A DNA stretch of 64,000 nucleotides from Holothuria scabra (Eukaryota > Echinodermata > Holothuroidea > Aspidochirotida > Holothuriidae): the NCBI GenBank assembly GCA_037179385.1, contig CM074181.1, positions 51,780,297 to 51,844,296 of the forward strand, read 5' to 3'. How positions within the stretch are numbered: the stretch's first letter is position 1; each line of letters starts with the position of its first letter. The position numbers and the translations under genes are program-made. Below, in pieces: positions 56,491 through 64,000 of this stretch. The notes below the pieces were generated by a model. That model ran no database searches, had not been told where the DNA came from, and was given only the letters and a program-made list of their open reading frames with translations.

Positions 56491-59400
56491 AAGCTGCAAT
56501 TTTGGTCTTATGGGAACAAAGCCACCAACGACTGCCTGTATTTTTCAGATCAATAAAAGATTTGTAGTATCGAATCTTGTAGATGGACTGCTCTTCTTAG
56601 CATTACATACTTTCAGCTACTGGCCCATGTAAAGACGCTGCCCATGATATTGTACAATATTTTCAATCCTCAAGTCAGAACAGGGTGACTATTCTTGTTT
56701 TTAATCCATGGCTTCTTGGACAAAGTACCACAAAAAGACCCATTGAAAGATGAAAGCTTTGACTGCTCATTAACAATGTGACACAATAACTTTTGAATAA
56801 ATGAACGAATTTTGGATATGGTGGATAATTACTGAAATATCAATTGTTTTCTTCTTCAAAATATAAGTGAACTAAAACTTGACATTAAAATGTAATAATC
56901 ATTGAAAGTGTTTTATCAAGTCGTATCCCAATTTAACTTCAAACTATTTACATAACAAATCCTCATTACTAGAAACTATTGAGAGCATCTATAAAATGCT
57001 CTTAAGCTAGGGTAGGGTAGGGACTTATTAGGGTTACTGCAAAACTGCAAGTGAAGAGTTTTTCAACTCAGAAATCTACAAAACACTTGTCTATTGTACT
57101 TCCAGTAATGTTTATATATCCACTTTTTGCATGGAACAAGTGTCAGCCTCTTCACACCATTAATGGTCAGAAACATGACAATCTCTAAAAGAAATAGTAC
57201 CTTTTCAATCACCTAATTGAAGATGCCCTTAATATGAAACCAAAGGAAATAAGTGGGGGTTGGGGGCAGGGCTGGTAAAAATGTTTATTTCCCAGGAAGG
57301 GAGTAAATTATTACCCAGGAAGGAAGCAAAGTTCTTACAATTTTCCCTATATTTGCATGAGCAGGAAAGAGAAATTTCCCTATGGGTATGAAGGGACAAA
57401 ATAAAACTACACAATTGCATTCCTGGAATAACTGTTTTAACTTTTCTGTGCAACGGCAGACAGTGTCATATCCGCAAAGTTACAATACTCATGAGCTCAC
57501 CTAAAACACCAACCTTGTTTAATAGAAGTTTTTCCAAAACATATGGAAGCAGTTTCCATAGCAGTTCAATTCTGAGTCAAAATACTCTAACAACAGAAGT
57601 AAAACAACTTTTGAGACTTAATGTGAAATGAAGGTAAAACATATGAAGCTTCTATTACTCTTCCTAAAGTTTCAAAAAAAATTTTCAAAACTAAATCTCT
57701 ATTGACTCGTGATTGTGTGTTTAACCATTATCACACTGAATTTAGTTTTGAGAACTCTCTCATTTGGCTTGACCACAGACTGAACTTGCAGTTGCATTCT
57801 TCCCTGAACGTTCTAGTCCACTGCTTTCACTATCTACAAGCTGAGTTGAGACGGCAAACACAGAGCACTGTTTTTATACGTATAACAGTTTTAATATTTG
57901 TATTTTGAAGCACCCTCATTCAACATGTGTCGCCAATAACAGAATAAGGGGTTACAATCAATTCATGGAGTAAAGAAAGTGGTACTATACCTCTGGCTCC
58001 TGCAAAACAATAAATGTACACAGCTGCTGTGTTTAATACATACAAATCTCCTGTTGGGGGGAGCAGGAGCACTTTTTAAACATCTGTCATTAGCACCTGT
58101 TACAATATATCTATGAACATACTTTGGAGCACAAAATAACTATTTGTTTTAAAAACTCATTTTGTCACTTTCTGTTCCCTCAAGTTGGGGTCAATGTCAC
58201 TGGCAATATGGCAATAAGTGTGCTCATGTCTGTTGTGGAACTATGAAAGAATGAAGCACTTTCTCTTTGAGTTCAATTTGATACCACATTAGTGTACATA
58301 AACACTTAAACCCTACTGATAAATTTAGATTTCTTTTCTAGCAGAGAGGATTATTAAATGTTCCTTAAAAGCTACTATAGAAAAGCAGTCATTAAATCCC
58401 CTGTATAATTTATATGTTACACATATTAAAACACAGGATTTCTTTCATATTTAATACAAAACAAAACTTCCTCAAGGTTTGCACTCAGACAATGTAATGT
58501 ACCTTTTAAAAGTCAAACATTTACATGAAAAAATTTATCTTTTGATAAAAAATGATAAAACAACTAGATACAGTTTAAATTCAACACTTATCCAAGTACA
58601 GCTACATTACTTATCTCTGTGCCACTTTTATTGAGTTTAGCATACCAACATCCACCATGTTTTAAATCCTTAGCACCATATGAATAGCTCTCCAGAAAAA
58701 GGGACATATTCCAATGCAAACAAATATACAAGCAAAGAACAGTTCTTACCTTTTTCATAAATAAACACAACGACTTCAACATTTCATTGAAAAAAGTGAA
58801 CCATGTCTGAGAACTCATTTTCAAGAACAAACATTGTATACACAAAGGAAGAGAAATTCGTTACTTCATGAAATTAGACAGTCAAAGCTTATCACCAAAA
58901 AACTAGCTTCCTCATACCTTAAAAGCTATTATTGACATGAGGTAATACATTTTGTCTCCATTAAGCGATGAAAAAAAAACTGGAGAAGTAACATTAAGAC
59001 ACAAATTATCAGGAATTCTTAACTTGAGAAAAATATGAACACAAAGGTTATTAACGGAATACAAGTACTATTACACTACTGGCTGAATTTTAATCTGTTT
59101 TGAATACTACACTATTGACTAACTTGATGAGACCTTATCACTCTTCACTTATCGCTACTGTCAGTCTTTACTCGTCGTCATTTGATCACATTTCAGGAAA
59201 CTGAGATAGAAATGAAGTAAGCCCTTCTTCCCCACAAATTGAAAGATGCCATGGGTAAAAAAGTCAGAATAGTGAAAAGATTTTATGAGGATATTGCCCA
59301 TTTGTGCTCTCCTCGATAAGTCTCAAAAATGTCCCCTTGGTTTCCCGCAGCAGAAAGTACATGTACACGTAAAGATGGTTAAATTAGTCAAAATTTGGTG

Positions 59401-59740
59401 TCACAAGAGACATATGTTAAATATATACACAGTTTACTTCCATGTGACACAAAAAGTGAAATATGCCAATTTTCCAAATTTTCCCCCCCCCCCTCAAAGA
59501 AAAAAAAAAAAAACTCATGCTGCCCTTACATAAAGGTTGACATGACCTTTATCTTTAGTATGACAGTTTAAAGATAGTCTTACAATTCATAAAAAATCTA
59601 GGAATTAAGAAAGAGAGGAGAATGAGTAAACGCAATTATAACTATGTGATAGGAGACAATCTGTTTCCCCTTGTAGATAGTTTACATCAAACAATAATAT
59701 TCTATTTTAACTGTTCCTGCTCACATCTGTACACACAACC
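56491..59740. other. Stretch without a recognisable gene
   Basis: AT-rich, no supported exon. C run and A run at about 59484-59513. Confidence 0.5.
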
Positions 59741-59741
59741 T

Positions 59742-59806
59742 ACAGGATATCTTATTAAGGGGCTTTAGCCCAACTTTGCTCTTAAACCTGTTATGTTATA
59801 AACAAG
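59742..59806 (+). mobile_element. CR1-like LINE 3' end fragment
   Basis: GGATATCTTATTAAGGGGCT, GCCCAACTTTGCTC and AACCTGTTATGTTAT match the 3' untranslated end of the copies at 4690-4745 and 25895-25962. The following AAACAAGTACAAA is also like AAACAAGCACAAA after the copy at 4745. Confidence 0.75.
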
Positions 59807-61825
59807 TACAAAGACTGCTCTTCTCATTTTGTCGAAAACTCTTCTTTGGCGGCATTGGTCTGCAAAGTCAATATTTACCTCCTAATTATACTAATAAGCT
59901 TAAACTGCAAAACGGACCTGGGATTTTGCATAACCAAAACAAGCCCGCTTTCTCTCCCTTAGGTATGGTGAGCAATCATATTAAATTTGTAGCAAAGCCA
60001 ATAAACTAAAATAATTCCTGGCTCAATACCAATGACTCATGAGCTTATTTATGACTCACTCGCTGGCAGACAAATGAAGAACGAGAAGAAAAGAAAATTG
60101 GCTATTTTGTGTTTGCCTTCTCCATTTCACCATGGCGACACATCTACCATAATTGCATCGTTTGAAAAGAAACGTAGTGCCAACCATTCCATTTAACTGT
60201 CTTCGTAATGATACCTTGAGTCACATCAAAGCTACTTATCATCTTTAAAATATTACATTACTCTTTTATCATCTTCTCAATTCCATTCTCTGTTCTCAAA
60301 GAAATTTTAGATTCTCCCCTGCAACAGGATAATTTTGCATCTTACCGTAATCTCAAAAGAAATGTCTGATAGGATGGAAGAATCTGGTCGCATTTCTCAG
60401 TGATACCGCCAACTGTTTTTGTTCACTTTGGCAAGGACAGCAATTCCCTCTCTATATTAAAGTGGGTGGAGGGGGATTATTTGAATCATTTATTTCCCTC
60501 TTTTTGAAAAAAAATTCTGTATCCCATCCAAAAGTAAATGAGCAATGCATCAAGTTTTAGAAGGCATGTTCCGCCTTCCCCCAATATGGGACCACCACCT
60601 TTGTACATGAGGGGGGGTGCACGAATGACAATTTTATCCCATCTTGTATGCCACATGACCTGAATAGGAATACGTCACAGTCTCTTGGTTTCAAGCCCTG
60701 TCATGATTGTACAGTTTCTACATTTGGCTGTAGGATCTTTGGAAAACTTCAAAAAAACAAAAATATACAGCTCTGCTACTCATGATTTTAAGACATATTG
60801 GATGACAGTTATGATGGCACTTTGATATTTATTCATGTCTAGAAAACTATTATAACCACTCACTGATTTGATAGAAGAGCCTAGTATAGAAGTCATCCAT
60901 GTATGTATTATCTAAATACATATTAATAGACAGAATAAAAACAATTGAAATGCATAAAAGGAATAAATATCTTTTAACTTGCCAGAAGGTAACTAACTAT
61001 AGGTGTAAATGGTATACATATGGTGATAGAAGGTGAGTGAGGGGTTAAACACTCGCCAAAACTAGAGGGGTGAAGGAGATTCATAAAACTTGCTATCTTG
61101 TCTTTCATTGTACCTGCTGCAATGGTGTAAAGTCAGACCCTCTTCACAAGACAAGCAATGTGTCTGTTCATGGGGAAGACATTGGTCCTATTCAAAGAGC
61201 AACCAATAGGACCATTCAAAATCAATTGACAGAATTTGGGCCATTTTACAGGACAACCTTTTGACATTTTAACATTGGTAAAACACTGGACAAATTCAAA
61301 GGGTAACCCTGCCCATAGTAAGATGGTGTTGCTCTTTTAGTTCATTATGTATTTATGATCTTGCAAGTTTTATGACAGGAAAAGAAAACAGGGCCAAACA
61401 TATATGTACCTTTAGCTGTTTAGCACACTGATTAAAGAATTATTTTTTTTCCATAGCCATAAAACCTGTACAGCTTTATTTAGTCAGGCAAATTACAGAC
61501 TATGAAGGGAGAAGTAACATGGTTAGACCAGACAGTTTTAACACATATTAATGACCGACCTTATCCACTTGTATGATTTGGTTAGCACCATATTAACACA
61601 TTCAAAGTGCCTGCCATGGCAGAGAGCTACCACATTCAAGGCCTCTGATATTACAATTGTAGTCAAGGGTCTCTTTTCTCGACAAATAACCTCATCTGTT
61701 GCTATTAGAGTCACTCACGTTATTAAAGTCAAACACATGGGTCTATATTTCAGAAAGGGGAGAACTCCCCAGAATTTGACGTCAGGTAGATTTGGAGGCT
61801 TGTTACTTGAGTAACAACTTGACTC
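59807..61825. other. Stretch without a recognisable coding exon
   Basis: May include part of a long dystroglycan 3' untranslated region on the minus strand. AATAAA on that strand occurs at 61480-61475 and at 60494-60489. Confidence 0.35.
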
Positions 61826-62191
61826 CAGGCCTCAATTTTCAGAAAAATTTATGGTTGTCCTTCGGACAACCATTTCACTAGTTTTGGTTGCCCACAATGA
61901 AATTTGGTTGACCAAAACATTTTGCACATAATTACAAAACAGTTATTGTGAGCATTTTATGTTGTCTTATTGGTCTTGGAGAATAAAAAGCTAGGATGTT
62001 TGAGAGACAAAAGCACTTCAAGTCTGAAACATGGTAGATGAAAAAAGTTGAAAGTTTATCAGTCAGCTTTATACTTCTTTCATCTGAGAGAAAAATGGTT
62101 GTCCATCGGACAACCAACCTTTAACTTTTGGTTGTCCGTATGAAATTTTAGTTGTCCCGGACAATCGGACAACCATGAAAATCGAGCCCTG
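61826..62191. mobile_element. hAT-like MITE with CAGGGCTCGATTTTCA ends
   Basis: Left end CAGGCCTCAATTTTCA and the reverse complement of the right end, CAGGGCTCGATTTTCA, differ at two positions. The arms each carry the short hairpin GGTTGTCC-TTC-GGACAACC (61853-61871) or GGTTGTCC-ATC-GGACAACC (62097-62115). The CAGGG-type end suggests hAT, but I could not see an 8-bp target duplication. Confidence 0.7.
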
Positions 62192-62290
62192 ACCTCTATG
62201 CTTGAAATACCTGAATACACTTGGGGAAAAACTGCTTTGCCTTTAATATTCACTCTCAATGCCAGTTCTTCACACTTCATTTTGAGTTGA

Positions 62291-62671
62291 GCCACGTTCA
62301 CACTTCAACTACTTCGGATCAGAAAAGTGGTGAATTTCTACTAAAATCTTCTCTGATGGGAAAGAACCAAAGACTTGCCAAGTAGTGTAAATATACAATT
62401 TGCATCAAATGTTTATGAAAATAACATGTTAACTGATTTTTCTTTTTTTTTTGTGACGTCACACTGACAGACAGCTTTTGTTGGAAGCCTGAGGTCCGAC
62501 AAAAGCAGTCTGTCAATGTTACCTCATGAAATAATTAGTACTCATTTATGTTTTGGAATTATGTGATACAAATTACATATTTAAAGTTTTGAAGTTTTTA
62601 AAGTTTTGGGTCATTTCTGACCTCAGCCTGAATCGGAACCCCATCAAAATTGTTTGAAGTGTAACCTCGGC
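62291..62671. mobile_element. Hairpin MITE, diverged relative of 36209-36598
   Basis: Ends GCCACGTTCACACTTC and GAAGTGTAACCTCGGC pair loosely. The centre is much closer: GTGACGTCACACTGACAGAC, then a TTTTGT-ACAAAA stem and CTGTCAATGTTACCTCATGA, matching the centre of the element at 36209-36598. It lies in the probable 3' untranslated or downstream region of dystroglycan. Confidence 0.7.
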
Positions 62672-63054
62672 TTTACTGTTGTTGAAGCATATGCAGTGTC
62701 TTACCACAATTCTAGGCATTATTTCTGCCATCCTAGTTAGTTAGTCCAGGGTTACCAGTGTCAAAAGATAAATCTGGCTACAGCAGACACTGTTCACTAC
62801 ACAGTAGCAGTGTGAATGATCTGGTATCTGTTTATGGCCCATACATCTATAAATCTTTCTTTGCTAGTCCATAGTTCATGAAGGGTTTTCCAAACAAAAT
62901 TTCAACAGTATAAATACAAAACCAAACCAAACAGAAGAAGAAGAGTACTTTAGCTCAGGTAAGAAGCCAATCATTCCATGTCCACTGCTTGGTTTGGTGA
63001 ATTTGTGGAAATATTAAGATAAACATGAACAAACCATTCAATTCATTTGTCATG

Positions 63055-64000
63055 TTAAGGGGGTACATATGGGGGTGGCACCCTGTATCCTGGGGTATTG
63101 ACGGGAGCCTGTTTCCGACTCTCTGGCGGCGTTGAGGAAGGGGGGTCTGGTTTTTGGTATGGTGGTGATGTTGAAACATCTGTCATTGGTAGCGAGTTTT
63201 TGTCGTCTTCATCCGAGCTGACTTTGTGATTGTCATTACCATTGAGCAGTGGTTCCCTCGATCCCTCTTGTACGCTGTTATACTCTGGAGGCGGTAAAGG
63301 AGGCTTTTCTGAGGACATTATGAGAGGACTGGAAGAGTTGGCTGGTGGTTTCTCAGCCTCTTCTATTTCATCAGGGAGGATAATAGGGATACCTTTGTTA
63401 ATGAACGTGTCATTGTCTTCATCGGATAGTTTCCCTTTCCTATGTTTACGGTACAATAGCAGTATAATAATACCAGCAATGAGGAGGATACCAACTACAA
63501 CTATGGTTGCTACTAGGGTTACCCAGGCTCCATCTTGTTCCTCTGGATTAACAGGTAAGGCTTGGGTATGGCTACCTTCAGTGGTGGGTGACGTAGTTAC
63601 TGTAGTTGTAGCCACACATGCCCCAGCCTCCATTGCTTCCACACCTGAAATAGTGTAATTAGGGGCAAAGGCATCAATAAGTGCTTGAGTTGGGGTTCCA
63701 TCAGGATTAACCAATTTACTCATTATTTCGTTGATAAGTTCTGTTTGACATGAGTCTTTATCTAAAGTGTTGTTGGTCCATGAAATAATAACAGAACCTC
63801 TTTTGATTCCTGTAATGGTTATAGCACTAGCATCCCCATCACCAAAGATGCTTGCAATCCTGTTCAATATTTCCAGCTGAAGTTCTACATTATTGATGAA
63901 TTCATCATAATCAATATTTAAAGTAGCCCCCATGGCCACTGGTGGAGGTTGCACCTTTTCTTGATCGGCCGCCTTTATGATCACCACCTCAATTGGCATT
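63055..64000 (-). CDS. DAG1: Dystroglycan, C-terminal part (open at window edge)
   Basis: The 314 residues visible belong to the laminin receptor of the dystrophin-glycoprotein complex, at the plasma membrane. Numbered from the first ATG inside the window, the peptidase S72/SEA-like region precedes the alpha/beta cleavage at G68-S69 (GSVIISWTNNTL, with a sequon at N76-N77). The transmembrane helix is at about 159-182, followed by the basic YRKHRKGK. The tail has NKGIPII, PPLPPPEY (233-240) and ends in YRVPPPYVPP, whose PPPY (308-311) binds the dystrophin WW domain. Every feature of beta-dystroglycan is intact. The coding exon continues past position 64000, so the N-terminal alpha part is not seen. 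ATTAAA (62247-62242) and AATAAA (61480-61475) on this strand are possible poly(A) signals. Confidence 0.96.
   Translation of the reverse strand, partial: MPIEVVIIKAADQEKVQPPPVAMGATLNIDYDEFINNVELQLEILNRIASIFGDGDASAITITGIKRGSVIISWTNNTLDKDSCQTELINEIMSKLVNPDGTPTQALIDAFAPNYTISGVEAMEAGACVATTTVTTSPTTEGSHTQALPVNPEEQDGAWVTLVATIVVVGILLIAGIIILLLYRKHRKGKLSDEDNDTFINKGIPIILPDEIEEAEKPPANSSSPLIMSSEKPPLPPPEYNSVQEGSREPLLNGNDNHKVSSDEDDKNSLPMTDVSTSPPYQKPDPPSSTPPESRKQAPVNTPGYRVPPPYVPP

Noticed and set aside
61853..62115. GGTTGTCC-GGACAACC hairpins as transcription terminators or operators
   Set aside because: They lie inside inverted-repeat element ends and repeat symmetrically, so a transposon origin explains them better.
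63230..63658. 142-codon plus-strand frame opposite dystroglycan
   Set aside because: Shadow of the dystroglycan coding sequence on the other strand.

Overview
The window is animal nuclear DNA: split genes with GT-AG introns, several short inverted-repeat transposons, a CR1-type LINE and abundant microsatellites and poly-G/C tracts. The best lineage clue is a five-exon gene for a small secreted fibrinogen-domain protein of 281 residues. It resembles in size and layout the fibrinogen-like protein A known from sea cucumbers, so an echinoderm, probably a holothurian, is my inference. The other genes fit any deuterostome.

Four coding loci can be supported. (1) Plus strand, 7771-13346: glycerate kinase (GLYCTK, MOFRL family), four coding exons, 552 residues, with a likely mitochondrial leader and an 10-codon upstream ORF whose stop overlaps the start codon. 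(2) Minus strand, 19433-19723: a small single-pass membrane protein that I cannot name. (3) Minus strand, 47621-35248: the fibrinogen-related protein, with a TATA box upstream, a poly(A) signal downstream and all five exon phases consistent. (4) Minus strand, 64000-63055: the 3' coding end of dystroglycan (DAG1), with the autoproteolysis site, transmembrane helix and C-terminal PPPY tail; it runs off the right edge.

The rest is mostly transposon-derived. A 5'-truncated CR1 LINE (about 22690-25962) sits inside a palindromic element built from CATATGGG-type words. A second, internally rearranged CR1 copy lies at 3539-4745 and a 3' scrap at 59742-59806. A 927-bp hAT deletion derivative (37155-38081, perfect 8-bp target duplication) still encodes the start of a BED zinc finger. 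A 152-bp element at 6139-6290 has a perfect 9-bp target duplication and two related empty sites elsewhere in the window. Four further inverted-repeat families have two or three copies each. They fill the introns of the fibrinogen gene and make up much of GLYCTK intron 3. There is a tRNA-derived SINE near 21055-21570 and two decayed U2 snRNA-like fragments.

Nothing in the window suggests an operon, a CRISPR array or a phage. The genes are unrelated in function: GLYCTK is serine/fructose catabolism, the fibrinogen-domain protein is probably a lectin-like secreted recognition molecule, and dystroglycan is the laminin receptor of the dystrophin complex. The most novel structure is the palindrome-within-palindrome element interrupted by the CR1 copy, together with the single in-frame TAG that separates the two ORFs of that CR1.
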